Below, in pieces: positions 1-11,185 of a DNA stretch of 64,000 bases (positions are counted from its first letter, which is position 1; each line of letters starts with the position of its first letter). Under the pieces are notes generated by a model that had not been told where the DNA came from, ran no database searches, and was given only the letters and a program-made list of their open reading frames with translations. Position numbers and translations under genes: made by a program. Origin of the DNA: Tubiluchus corallicola (taxonomy: Eukaryota; Priapulida; Priapulimorpha; Priapulimorphida; Tubiluchidae); the NCBI GenBank assembly GCA_030141605.1, contig JAQGDQ010000052.1:760700-824699 (forward strand), in the 5' to 3' direction.

Positions 1-94
1 TGTTAAAACTTGTTACTCGATCGTATCACAATATACGTTACTTGCAAGAGGAATATAAGCCAAGCAAAATTTGATAAAAAAGATGTACATTTCG

Positions 95-463
95 TGTTGT
101 GTTTTGTTTCTCTCGGAAGGCTCGTAGAGAAAACCAGAAAACACTCCATCAAATTAAACTAGTTTATTAAGCGAGAATTCTGTAAGACAAAAGTATGCAG
201 GAACGCGAAATGTTTACAGTAAGCCTGAAAATCTGGAAAACGTTTAAGTGTATCTGAAAATGCAAGTATACAAGAGAATGTGTAACTGGCGTCCGCGTGA
301 ATCTGTGTGTCTCCCTCAGTGGCCTGCTTCGCCTTATATAGGGTGCCAGGGAACATTCCAGACGTTTCTCTCTAGAACATTCTACAAGGTAAGACGATTA
401 TTCTAATGAAACATTCTACAATGTTCTATTTAATTCTAATAGATGCCAGCGATCTCCACAACA
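95..463 (-). repeat. solo LTR, copy 1
   Basis: A 369-bp block with TGTTGTG...CCACAACA ends. Read on the minus strand it has an LTR layout: a TATA box (TATATAAGG at 333-341), then an AATAAA signal (163-168), then a conserved segment over about 110-150. It shares its 3' part and end with the block at 13617-13929. No internal retroelement region adjoins either copy, so both look like solo LTRs. No target duplication is visible at this copy. The class (Ty3/gypsy or other) cannot be told from an LTR alone. Confidence 0.6.
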
Positions 464-1082
464 ATAGGCTGCAGCCTAGGGCGATTAAAGCATGTGAGGT
501 CCATACTGTGCATTGCTGAATAATTCATAAAACTTAAAATAAAATTTTAACTTTAAAAAAGGAGGCTAAGAAATCTGGAAATCTGCAAAAGTGGCTTCTC
601 ATTTGAGATAAAAGGTCCCTGTTTGACGCCTTTTACTTGAAACAATGGGCCCTTGTTTATGGCCCTTTAATAAGCTAAGGGCCTTGAGATAAGGGCCCCT
701 CTTTGAACCCTTATGTAGCCCCAGCTATGCAAATGTTGGTGAAATATATCACAAAGTGTTCGAGACGTGTGTGAGCAAACTAGAGGGTGGTTCCATCTCA
801 GGGGGCCCCATAATTTCATTAGCGTAGGTGCCTCAAAAGATCATAATCTGGCCCTGTGTACAGGGTTTAACATCTAACCTTTTGCTAGGAAGACGTGATA
901 GAAAAACAAGTATATACTGATACAGAACAACTTATTGCATCGATGCAAAGCGGAATTAATTGAGAATCTGTCACACAGATTGCAATTTTGAAGCGTACGA
1001 TCGGGGCAGATTGAACTAAATGGCCTCGAAATTCAGCAGGCCCCATTCCGAGGAATCCATTAAAGGTCCAGTGACACCCTGG
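464..1082. other. non-coding, possible transposon end
   Basis: No gene seen. 799-856 holds a GGGGGCCCC...TCATAATCTGGCCCTG segment that recurs at 63250-63287, and whose final GGCCCTG also closes a similar segment at 38535-38575. It looks like a degraded DNA-transposon terminus. The stretch at 600-720 is rich in GGGCCCTT-type words. Confidence 0.35.
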
Positions 1083-2268
1083 CAGACTGTCTGACATAAG
1101 GCAGTAATGACAGATGATTTTGTTTCCTGGGATTTCTAGGCGTACGCAGACTGTCTGACATAAGGCAGTAATGACAGATGATTTTGTTCCCTGGGATTTT
1201 TAGGCGTACACAGACTGTCTGACATAAGGCAGTAATGACAGATGATTTTGTTCCCTGGGATTTTTAGGCGTGCGCAGACTGTCTGACATAAGGCAGTAAT
1301 GACAGATGATTTTGTTTCCTGGGATTTTTAGGCGTGCGCAGACTGTCTGACATAAGGCAGTAATGACAGATGATTTTGTTTCCTGGGATTTTTAGGCGTG
1401 CGCAGACTGTCTGACATAAGGCAGTAATGACAGATGATTTTGTTTCCTGGGATTTTTAGGCATGCGCAGACTGTCTGACATAAGGCAGTAATGACAGATG
1501 ATTTTGTTCCCTGGGATTTTTAGGCGTGTGCAGACTGTCTGACATAAGGCAGTAATGACAGATGATTTTGTTCCCCAGGGATTTTTAGGCGTGCGCAGAC
1601 TGTCTGACATAAGGCAGTAATGACAGATGATTTTGTTCCCTGGGATTTTTAGGCGTGTGCAGACTGTCTGACATAAGGCAGTAATGACAGATGATTTTGT
1701 TCCCTGGGATTTTTAGGCGTGCGCAGACTGTCTGACATAAGGCAGTAATGACAGATGATTTTGTTTCCTGGGATTTTTAGGCATGCGCAGACTGTCTGAC
1801 ATAAGGCAGTAATGACAGATGATTTTGTTCCCTGGGATTTTTAGGCGTGTGCAGACTGTCTGACATAAGGCAGTAATGACAGATGATTTTGTTCTGTGGA
1901 CTTTTTAGGCGTGTGCAGACTGTCAGACATAAGGCAGTAATGACAGATGATTTTGTTTCCTGGGATTTTTAGGCGTGCGCAGACTGTCTGACATAAGGCA
2001 GTAATGACAGATGATTTTGTTTCCTGGGATTTTTAGGCGTGCGCAGACTGTCTGGCATAAGGCAGTAATGACAGATGATTTTGTTCTGTGGACTTTTTAG
2101 GCGTGTGCAGACTGTCTGACATAAGGCAGTAATGACAGGTAATTTTGTTCCCTGAGATTTTTAGGCGTGCACAGACTGTCTGACATAAGGCAGTAATGAC
2201 AGATGATTTTGTTCTGTGGACTTTTTAGGCGTGTGCAGACTGTCTGACATAAGGCAGTAATGACAGAT
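1083..2268. repeat. 64-bp minisatellite array, left part
   Basis: About 18.5 head-to-tail copies of a 64-bp unit. Each opens with the near-palindrome CAGACTGTCTG and runs through GGCAGTAATGACAGATG to a CTGGGATTTTTAGGCG segment. Copies differ by few substitutions; variants at the CCCTGGG/TTCCTGGG/TCTGTGGAC site suggest higher-order shuffling. Short open frames across it are by-products of the repeat. The array resumes in the same orientation at 3987 after an insertion. Confidence 0.95.
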
Positions 2269-3986
2269 TGTTAAATTTTATATCGGCATTCGACAATCCA
2301 GAGTGGACATTTTTATACAGTCAACATATGACCCAGATTGTGACCTACTGTTTCGCGTACATAGATTGACTTTTGTAGACAGGAGAAGTTATTTGGTCAT
2401 GTGTAAAGTTCAAAACACCTAAATGATGTCGGACCAAACAACAAGGGAGAAATTAAAAAATACGACCCGTGATCAGTTGCGAGAAATGCTGCGGGCCAAA
2501 CAACTGTCAGTTTCTGGTAGTAAAGAAGAGTTAATTCATAGACTCTTAGCAAGTCAGCAGAAACCAGATCATTCATATAATGTGACGTCATGTGAAGCGT
2601 CTGGTACGTCGTCGTATGCTGACGCAGCTACAGCGACAGCGCAGCATCAAGTTGGCGAGCGCAGCCCTTCCAAAGCATCTTCAGGTGCTAGTTATTCGAA
2701 ATCTACGAGACGGTCGAAGAAAAGTGCCAGGGAATTAAAGTTGCATGAGATTAAGATTCAGGAATAGGAGCTGAAATTAAAAGCAATGAAATTAAAACAG
2801 TTAAGACTTGAGAGTGAAGTTACTTCACATAGCAGTGCAACCAGTCAGAAGTTGCGTACAACCATCACATCGCCTGAAATCAAGGACGAGACTTTAGCTA
2901 GGAAACCCATGTCAACCAAGGACAAGGTTACCGATTGGCTTCAAGGAGTGCGTGACGTCACCAAAGCCCAGTCATCAGACACCAAGCCTGCAGTTCATCA
3001 TATGTCTATGGAGGCCTATCTCACCATGGCAACGAACGACAGTTATGCTAAGGGAGCTCTTGTCTTGGCGCACAGTTTGCGTCGAACTGGTACAGCTCGA
3101 CATCTAGCAATTTTGGTCACCCATACTGTTTCTAGCAGAGTTATGGCAGAGCTTAGTAATGTTTTTGATTATGTATAATTAGTGATTTTGATAACTTGCA
3201 TTTGCTAGGTAGGCCAGAGCTAAATGTAACGTTCTCGAAATTGCACTGCTGGGCTATGACACAGTTTACTAAATGCGTTTACTTAGATGCTGATACTTTA
3301 GTATTAGATAATATTGATGAGTTATTCAATTATAATGAGCTTGCGGCTGCCCCAGATGTGGGGTGGCCTGATTGTTTTAATTCTGGAATGTTTGTATTTC
3401 AGCCTAGTTTGGAAACTTACAGTAGATTGTTGTCACTGTCACAAACTGAGGCCTGTTCATTCGATGGCGGTGATCAGGGTTTATTAAATTTAGCCTTTCC
3501 GAACTGGAGTTCACAGTTTGACAAGCGCCTACCTTTTGTGTATAGTGCTGCCGTCCAAGGTCGTTACGGTTACCTTCCTGCAATGAAGCAGTTCAGTAGC
3601 AAGGTTAAAGTTGCGCACTTTTTAGGCCGAAAGAAGCCCTGGCATTATACTGAATATGTAAACGGGGAGATCTCCGTCAATTTTTCGGATGACTATGAAT
3701 CAGGTTTTCTTCGTAGATGGTGGGATATCTATTTGTCTGATGTACAGCCCTTCTTCCAAAATTCTCCCAGTGAAGGTTTAGAACCTAGCGTTAAACAAAC
3801 TACGCCGTTCTTCCATGCCGCATTTAAATCACCCCAGGTAGAACAAGCTTTAAATATTTCTGCACGTGACTTCGTCCCAGGGAATACGCAACTTCCGCTT
3901 CCGGCTACATGAATATGGTGCAAACAATAAACAGTTATACTGAGCAAATGATGACTTTGTTTGTTTGTCTCCGTAAAGCCCAAACA
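2269..3986. mobile_element. retroelement-like insertion with glycogenin
   Basis: The 64-bp array is interrupted here. The inserted 1,718 bp start TGTT and end AACA, and the array bases CAGAT are present on both sides (2264-2268 and 3987-3991), like a 5-bp target duplication. TG...CA ends plus a 5-bp duplication is the signature of retroviral-type integrase. No LTR pair was found inside by eye, so this may be an LTR-less or internally rearranged copy. It carries the SAP-glycogenin chimera. Confidence 0.6.
2423..3912 (+). pseudogene. SAP/gag-like segment fused to glycogenin
   Basis: Intronless chimera. From 2423 a SAP-type helix-hairpin (residues about 8-45, SVSGSKEELIHRL core) is followed by a charged coiled-coil-like segment (KIQE, stop, ELKLKAMKLKQ), as in N-terminal gag regions of some LTR elements. 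From about 3002 it is clearly glycogenin (GT8, the self-glucosylating primer of glycogen): TNDSYAKGALVL, the metal-binding DAD in LDADTLVL, WPDCFNSGMFVFQPS, the Tyr-x-Tyr-Leu-Pro region around the usual acceptor tyrosine, HFLGRKKPWHY and a final WW. Breaks: in-frame TAG at 2765-2767 and a one-base frameshift near 3175 (between VFDY and SDFDNLHLL). An AATAAA follows at 3926. The C-terminal glycogen-synthase-binding part is not recognisable. Family identity is secure; the origin by gene capture is inferred. Confidence 0.88.
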
Positions 3987-4735
3987 CAGATGATTTTGTT
4001 CCCTGGGCTTTTTAGGTGTGTGCAGACTGTCTGACATAAGGCAGTAATGACAGATGATTTTGTTTCCTGGGATTTTTAGGCGTGCGCAGACTGTCTGACA
4101 TAAGGCAGTAATGACAGATGATTTTGTTTCCTGGGATTTTTAGGCGTGCGCAGACTGCCTGACAAGGCAGTAATGACAGATGATTTTGTCCCCTGGAATT
4201 TTTAGGCATGCGCAGACTGCCTGACAAGGCAGTAATGACAGATGATTTTGTTCCCTGGGATTTTTAGGCATGCGCAGATTGTCTGACAAAAGGCAGTAAT
4301 GACAGGTGATTTTGTTCCTGGGATTTTTAGGCGTGCGCAGACAGTCTCACATAAGGCAGTAATGACAGATGATTTTGTTTCCTGGGATTTTTAGGCGTGC
4401 GCAGACTGTCTGACATAAGGCAGTAATGACAGATGATTTTGTTCTCTGGGATTTTTATGCGTGCGCAGACTGTCTGACATAAGGCAGTAATGACAGATGA
4501 TTTTGTTTCCTGGGATTTTTCGGCGTGCACAGACTGTCTGACATAAGGCAGTAATGACAGATGATTTTGTTCCCTGGGATTTTTAGGCGTGCGCAGATTG
4601 TCTGACATAAGGCAGTAATGACAGATGATTTTGTTTCCTGGGATTTTTAGGCATGCGCAGACTGTCTGACATAAGACAGTAAAGATAGATAATTTTGTTT
4701 CCTGGGCTTTACTGACGTTTTGAGCGTGTGCAGAC
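3987..4735. repeat. 64-bp minisatellite array, right part
   Basis: Continuation of the 64-bp array, about 11 copies, more diverged than the left part (GCCTGACAAGG and AGTCTCAC variants, a few units slightly shorter). Same orientation as 1083-2268, so the two blocks were one array before the insertion. Confidence 0.93.
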
Positions 4736-5300
4736 CGGGTATACTGTCTGACTTAATGTGAGGTTCAAAAGTAAAAGAAAACGAAAAACTAAGAAGAAGT
4801 GTCTTTCAGACAACGTATTTTAACTCATTAAAATAGCGCTCTCTACATTTTTAGACATTACAATACATTTTCGGCCGTTTTTTGCAAAAGTTGTACGTCT
4901 GAGATCTGGAGAACGGGAACGGGCCACGGGTGGTGTTAGCTATGATTAAAATGTATTGTAATAGATAGCCCGTGCAGCGGTTGGTGTAGTAGGCGTATTT
5001 AGAATTCGTGAGAGGGCCACGGCGTCCCGTAACGGACGTTTTCCTGGACCTAACTCACGATGCAGAAAAAACGTTCTAGCCGTACCTGGTGGGACTCTCG
5101 AAATGAGATATACGGCCCTTTAGAAAGAGGAAGAAGAGGTGCCTTTCAGACAACATTTTTCAACTCATTAAAATAGTGGTCCCTACATTTTTAGACACAT
5201 GGGAAAACCTTCGTGGCCTTTTTTTCGAATGTGCAAATGAGATTTCAGAGAAAAAAAACATCAAATATTTAGGTAAAAAATATTCTTCTAGTTTAAAGTT
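4736..5300 (+). repeat. Helitron-like repeat, copy 3
   Basis: About 4860-5120 matches, in reverse complement, the segment 11500-11780 (shared blocks around GAGAGGGCCACGGCGTCCCG and GGTGGGACTCTCG). It also contains a 65-bp direct repeat of its own (4788-4853 and 5126-5200: CTTTCAGACAACxxxxTTTAACTCATTAAAATAG type). No terminal hairpin was found at this copy. Confidence 0.6.
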
Positions 5301-6300
5301 TGACTGCTGAGCAACGTGCGTATAAGTTTGATGTAATCGACCACCTATATTCTACGTGTAGCTGCCCAAACTTTATTATTCGCCATGCCTAGCAGGATAG
5401 ATGGGCGATTAAGTTTGTGACAAAGGGAAATGATGTCCTATCCTCACTGCGGCCGCATTCTGTGTCATTTTACGTTGAATTAACGTGTAAAAAATCAGAA
5501 GAAATATTTCAAAATGCGAAGAAAGGGAGGTTGTTGTCATTAAGATCATGACGGTACCAACGGCGCTCATTTTAAGTTACCGTATCACATAGAAGCATGC
5601 ATCAAAACTGTTTTAAAAATTATGAAACATGTAAATCCGCCTATGCTATAAAAGAAAATTACATGAAAAATAGTGTTGTGAAAGTCATTTTTGAAGTTGT
5701 TGATCAATCACTTTGTTATGATTGAGTTTCGGCACAGAAGTATGAACAAGAATAAAACATCTACATGTATAATACATATTTGGCACTGCACACAACAGAA
5801 AAGTGTTTATTAAAACAGAAACATGAGTAGCATGACTGCTGCACTGAGAGTGAGAGTGAGAGTGACTAGAAAGCAAAACCAGTCAGTATATATAGGTATA
5901 GGTGACCTATGCAGACTTGCACAGGCTTCACAACAACCATTACTTTAAAATAGGGAGAGAACCAGTGAATATGCATTCACTGGACCATACAATTATACTG
6001 GGGGTAAGTCCGCTGGTAGAATGTAACAGGAGTAGCCAATAGATGGCAGCACCTAATTATAATGTACGATTCCAAGTGTCATAGGATCTTTTACTATGTT
6101 CTAAACAGACCTTTGTCTAAATCTACGTAGACAAAAGCATGGTAACGCGTCAGTAGTGTCTGAGTGATTGGCGTAATTTATTAGGAAGCCACAAAGTAAA
6201 GTTGGAAAGTGTTTTGCTGTAGGAATACACATGCTAGTGTCGAAGAATCCATTGCAAATAACGCAAGTAGCTCGTTTGATTTAATTGAACTATTGCGTAC
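5301..6300. other. no gene recognised
   Basis: AT-rich, with short unrelated open frames only. A small GAGAGT repeat lies at 5844-5862. No exon matching the expected 3' end of the B4GAT1-like gene upstream on the minus strand was found. Confidence 0.5.
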
Positions 6301-6495
6301 TTAAGCAATTAGTTCTTTTACAATATCTATATACATTTTAATTACATTAGTGTCTCTCTTTCTGTAAATGTTTCGAATGTCATTATTTTCTAAGTTGCGT
6401 TCGAGATTTACTCTTGTATCTTGTCTAACCAATGGTAACAGACAATGAAAAATTAAATGTTCTGGGGTTTGACTGCCCAAACCGCAAGCACACAG
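6301..6495 (-). mobile_element. LINE ORF2 C-terminus fragment
   Basis: The minus strand from 6492 reads a C-x-C-x(9)-H-x(4)-C zinc motif (CACG...TPEHLIFHC) followed by about 45 residues to a TAA at 6301-6303. This is the usual end of CR1/L2-like non-LTR reverse-transcriptase ORFs. The same TPEH motif occurs at 25990-26030. An in-frame stop lies just upstream of the zinc motif, so it is a dead fragment. Confidence 0.65.
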
Positions 6496-6540
6496 ATCTT
6501 AAGTTATTAGTTGTGCTAAACTTAAAAATTAAAGAATTAC

Positions 6541-7560
6541 TTCCAAAATTTGGCGCCTTAGGCAACTGCCTAGTTTGCCTAGTGGTAGAGCCTTCCCCGA
6601 GTGGAGCTCTTAAACGTAGTAGATTAACAGTAGGAGAAATGGCAATAAATGCTGGCTGGTGCAACGAATCACCACTAGGTGGCTTTGAGAAGATGGAGAC
6701 TTGTACTGTGTTTTTATTAGTTGGCTAATAAAATAATTCCTGTATTTACAACACCATTAGATTTACCAGTCAGTAAGTATGACAGATATATAGAAACAAG
6801 TGCGTCAGCTCTTCTACTTGGAAGAGGTCGCAAATCATTGAAATACAGGATAGGCTGAGACTGAAGGAGAGCAGACTAGACCAGGGGACTTGGCATTACT
6901 ATCTGTTATATTTATTGTGTTTGATGTTCAATAAACGTGTAGTTTTATAATCAGACTCTTCATAGTTTTGCCATCCCTAAAACCCCAATAATCAGCTATA
7001 CACCGCCAATACAACGATTTATTTAACTATAGAGTCAGTCGAAATGACAATTTATTATTGAATATTACACTTTAAATGAGGAACGACCAGCTTACCTACA
7101 GGAACAGAGTTTGCGAGAAATGCCTGAGAAATGTGAACTGAGCTGCACATGCTACGAAAGACACGGCCACTGACAAGGGTCTACAGCAGACCTCCTCTTT
7201 TTATAAGCTCAGGTGTGCACGTGACTAGTGGCTTTTACTAACACAAGGTCAGAATGTGAGTCTGTGCTAGATAAAGCCACGTTCACATGCACACCTGAGA
7301 AGTCTACTGTATTCCTCTGCCAGCATTACATTTCATTTCATCACAGACCAGTTCCTTTATTGGACAAAGATTTTCGAAACCTGGCTTTATTGCTGGCTGT
7401 TTATTGCTGTTTAAACTGATCTTCAACACAGAAGTACCGACTGTAAATTTTACTTTTACTTGATGAACCTCTTCCTGTTTGTGTCAGAGAGTGTTAGAAA
7501 ACGGTTGCTTGTATTTTAAATCATGATTATTCAATGGTCAAATGCTCAGGAAATGGTCAC
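6541..7560. other. repeat-derived, no gene recognised
   Basis: 6549-6600 has GGCGCC...CTAGTGGTAGAGCC, resembling the degraded transposon terminus seen elsewhere in the window. On the minus strand 7195-7205 offers a TATAAAAAGAGG box inside a stretch (about 7020-7430) with AATAAA-like words near 7020-7055, possibly another decayed LTR; not proven. Two 25-bp direct copies of a CAATGGTCAAATG word lie at 7532-7587. Confidence 0.3.
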
Positions 7561-7610
7561 TTCAATGGTCAAATGATCAGGAAAACAACTAAAAAACACT
7601 TTCGTCTTAC

Positions 7611-8690
7611 CTGTGAGATCCGGTTGTAACCATATCCGCGAAATCTTTCGTCATATTTTGAGAATCCCTTTTTGGCTATGTAGTACGGTTCCCACAGAGG
7701 GTGCCACACTACTTGATAAAGGACTCGCATCTCTTCACCAAAATCTGCCAGCCATTGCCCATAGTTCGTCATATTTTGGCAATGAGGACAAATGTCTGCG
7801 TAGAATGGCCTGATGATGGTCACATTTGCTGCTACCAATTGAATCAGTTCTTGTTTATTCTCTGGCAACAGTGCGTCCTTCTCCATTTCAAATGCCGGGA
7901 CGACGTAGGCATGGTTGTCACTATCATCGTCGAACTGCAAGTCCCTCCGCGATTGTTTCCTTTGAAGAAATTGCAGAAAGTCTTCGTACAGATTGACATT
8001 AACCACCATGTCAATATCGAGAACAAAAACGTATTCAGTAGTGGCGCCATCTGTGGCAACATTACGTAAAAAGTTTATGGGATAAACGGAATTTTTATTT
8101 TGATAATTAAAGGTTAACTTCTTTACAGAATTATTCTTATCACAATTTGGAAATCCGCAGAATGACTCAACTCTGCAGTTGTGGTTATGAATGTCACTCC
8201 CACATTGATGAAAATCTACGAGTGTGGTAAAGTTGACGTTCCTATGGTTACGTAGTCTGACAAGATGGAAGCTCACATGCTGACGTATTGCAGAGAAACA
8301 ATGACGTAATCTACAAATACTCTCACTGGCTGCCATAACATCGTCATCAGTTGGGGCAAAAACGGCAACCGAAATTTCATTTTGCCAACGCCTTCTCAAC
8401 GAAATCAGATACGGCAGATTGTCTACCGATGTCTGAGTGACGACAGTAACACCAAATACGTCAGAATCTTGATGACGAGTCGCTGCCTCACTGCGTACTA
8501 AATTGTAGATGACGTCATACTGTACCTCGCTGTCATGAAGAAATTTTGCGGTTTCAGTTCTGTAATGTTCACAAATCCGCGACTTCTTGAACAGCAAAAA
8601 GTCTCTTTTAATTGTCCCCAATCCGATGAGAACCAACACAACTATAATATTGCTATAAGTTAAATAAACTTTCACGTGTTCTGATTTCAT
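7611..8690 (-). CDS. B4GAT1-like glucuronyltransferase, first exon
   Basis: A 360-codon exon of a GT49 (Glyco_transf_49) type II Golgi enzyme; B4GAT1 adds glucuronic acid to xylose on alpha-dystroglycan-type glycans before LARGE extension. The start is set at the Met at 8690, which gives a signal anchor at residues about 14-27 (IIVVLVLIGLG). Family features: YPINFLRN, the metal-binding DID at about 225-227 (FVLDIDM), VVPAFE, a CPHCQNMTNYGQW segment and the closing KYDERFRGYGYNRISQ. The exon ends at a clean CAG|GTAAGA donor, phase 0. The conserved C-terminal domain must be on another exon, which was not found in the 7.6 kb downstream to the window edge. So the gene either has a long intron or is truncated. 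Confidence 0.88.
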
Positions 8691-9556
8691 GTTGCTTGAC
8701 TGTATGCGCCTGGTGTTTTTTCGCAAAAAATAAACAAGATGAACCGGATACGTGATTTCAGGACAGAAAATTGTGATTTGCAACTCGGCTAATTGCATGT
8801 GAACTAACATACTGACAACCAAGCTCAGTTAACGCTGACCTAATGGCCCCACATAACAGCCTAATGACTTAGAGACTTCATTGAGACTTACCAGGGGCTA
8901 TAAATTGCACCGTTAACCACGTCTAAATGTCACTACTGCACTGTGTCACTAAACTTTTAGGAAACTCAAACAGTGATTCCCTGCAGCAAAATTACTTGAT
9001 ATTGATGACTTAAAAATTGACTTAACGGTTGTTGTTATGGGCAAATTACCCAATTACCCATCTAATTTGTTTTTTATTTTTCCAGCATGAGGGAGCCAAA
9101 AACTAAAGGGGACAAATGGGCAATTGCTGGCAGAGACTAACTTGTAATGTGGATAATGCAATTTTTATATGAGAAATTTAATGTCATGCTTCATAAACAT
9201 AAACAGTGTGCTCTCTCTAGCCGAACGAAGTAAATGATTTTTGTAAATCTAAGTTTATTAATTAGATAGCAATTTTCTGTGTAATCTTTTTGTTCAAATT
9301 TCTGTAGTTTTTTTTCAAATTGCATTACTGCAAATTTTATGCATTTTTTTTTGTTTTTTCTCCTTTAGAAAATAAAGACTGCAGTACACACCTTATGAAA
9401 GGAACTGTCGTGTTTTGCTGTGTTAACAGTTGTTTTGATTGAACTAATCGTCATTTCGTCATTTTGGACAAGAAGAATAGTTGGGTGATGACTTAGGAAC
9501 CGAAATTAAGCAAAGAACCTCACGGTTGTCATAAATATGAAATTTTACATCAACGT
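8691..9556. other. upstream flank, no gene
   Basis: AT-rich flank of the B4GAT1-like exon. The open frame upstream of 8690 has two more methionines but lacks signal-anchor character before the chosen start. No TATA box or other site is convincing. Confidence 0.4.
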
Positions 9557-9991
9557 TAGGGGTGAGCATCGAACGTTCGAGTTCGAACATTCGAATCGAA
9601 TTCCAACGCTCGAATTCGATTCGAATGAGTTTGTTTAGTTCGAACTCCATTCGAATCCAAAACTATAGATTCGAATAATTCAGCACTTCAATCACATATG
9701 TTCATTATCACTAAAACGATTGAAACAACATGCAATTAGCGTGATTTAGCTGTGATCTCTGCGATTTAAACAAATTACTAGTCGTTTTATTGCAGAACAA
9801 AATCTAGTGATATGCATAATGTTTGTAAGACTAATTTTTACTGGTGGTTCGAAAACCTGTTCGAAAATCATTCAATCTCAATTCGAATTCGGTTCGAATT
9901 CGAAACACTGAAGTTCGGTTCGATTCGAATTCGAAAGTCACAAATTCGGTTCGATTCGAATTCGCTTTCTGGTAGAGAATGCTCACCCTTA
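9557..9991. mobile_element. hAT-like MITE
   Basis: 435 bp with 11-bp terminal inverted repeats, TAGGGGTGAGC at the left and GCTCACCCTTA at the right (one mismatch). The flanks carry a likely 8-bp target duplication, ATCAACGT and ATCAGCAT (6 of 8 equal). An 8-bp duplication and this TIR type fit hAT transposons. Subterminal parts are packed with TTCGAATTCGAA-like short palindromes, a common design for hAT MITEs. It has no coding capacity. Confidence 0.82.
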
Positions 9992-10814
9992 ATCAGCATA
10001 CACTCACATCCAAATCCGCGGAGTTTTCATGGATATATCTGTGGCGAAGTTCGGAGGAACTGGCGTTGATATTTGAACTGAATTTCAACTTTAAGTTTTT
10101 TGAAAGAGATCGTAGCAGAAGAAAGCTGCGGCACGTGCCAATAAATGTTAAAAATGCCACGTTTTAATTAATGCAACGAATAAAGAGTTATTTTATATTA
10201 GAATGTGTGTGTTTTAATATCGAATCGAAAATATTCTTTCACAGTACCCATGTTCATATAAGGTTATGGCGTTATACCCACAAAGCACGCGTTGTGGATG
10301 CGTCCAGTCCAGGCAAAGAGACGGCAAAAATCAGTGTTGAACTGCGCGATAGACCTGCAATTTATTAAAATAACAGATCACAAAAAGTGCTTAAGAACGT
10401 GCTAAAGGTTATTACTATTTAGACAAAATGAAAATTTGATTTAAGAAGACTGAAACACAAATTATTACTTTATGATTCTAGAGATTTCAAGCAATTCTAA
10501 CCAATTTAAACTATTAACTAATTATGTAGATGGTGACTTACATTTACTGGTGACAACTTTGACTTGAAAATACAACTAGTGACTGTTAAATTGTAACAAA
10601 ATAGACAAAGCAATGTAACAAAATAGACAAAGTATCACCAAACGGCATTATCAGCATAGCGGCAACAGAAAATGTAACTACGTGTAAGAACAAGTGTGAT
10701 TGATAGGTGGCGTATACTAAAGCTTAGGTCACATGACTAAGGCTGGCTTCGTTTTAAACAGTTTCAGGAAATGCATGTTTGTAAAAATGCAAAAAGGAAA
10801 CAAATAATTATAGA
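9992..10814. other. no gene recognised
   Basis: AT-rich intergenic DNA. 10594-10632 holds a 21-bp direct duplication (GTAACAAAATAGACAAAG). Small open frames here show no family signature. Confidence 0.4.
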
Positions 10815-11108
10815 ACTAGCAAAGGCCCCGCAAAAGATTTTGCGTATAAATACACGTGTAATCAATAAATGCTATCTATCCATACCCAGCACCACCCTCG
10901 GCCCGTTCCCGTTCTCTATATCTCAGCCGTAGAACCTTTGCAAAAAACGGCCGAAAAATGGCCATTTTTGGAGGTTTTTCGCCCCCTTTCCTCCCGGTGG
11001 GCTCGATTCGAAAAATAAACCATCAATGAGACGACACTAGATCGAGACCTTTTGTTTGATATATAGATCGCCGCAAATGGTGCCGTCGTCCGGGCTGTAG
11101 CCTCGAAT

Positions 11109-11148
<40 letters not shown>

Positions 11149-11185
11149 TATTAAGATACCAAGAATATTAATATAATAGATAGAT
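10815..11185 (-). mobile_element. Helitron-like element, copy 1
   Basis: On the minus strand the element ends with a GCAAAA/TTTTGC hairpin about a dozen bases before CTAG, followed by T: the classical Helitron 3' end (hairpin, CTRR, insertion before T). The same terminus recurs at 11189. Interior 10878-11105 is nearly the same as 11703-11940. A (TA)n run sits at 11109-11141 near the presumed 5' end. Non-autonomous, no Rep/helicase coding. Confidence 0.6.

Noticed and set aside
1083-2268. CRISPR-like direct repeat array
   Set aside because: Units are contiguous 64-bp tandem copies with no unique spacers, in an intron-containing animal genome; it is a minisatellite.
3173-3209. A 36-bp mini-intron instead of a frameshift in the glycogenin segment
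   Set aside because: GT...AG bases exist, but removing them would delete conserved glycogenin residues (SDFDNLHLL) that read well in the shifted frame.
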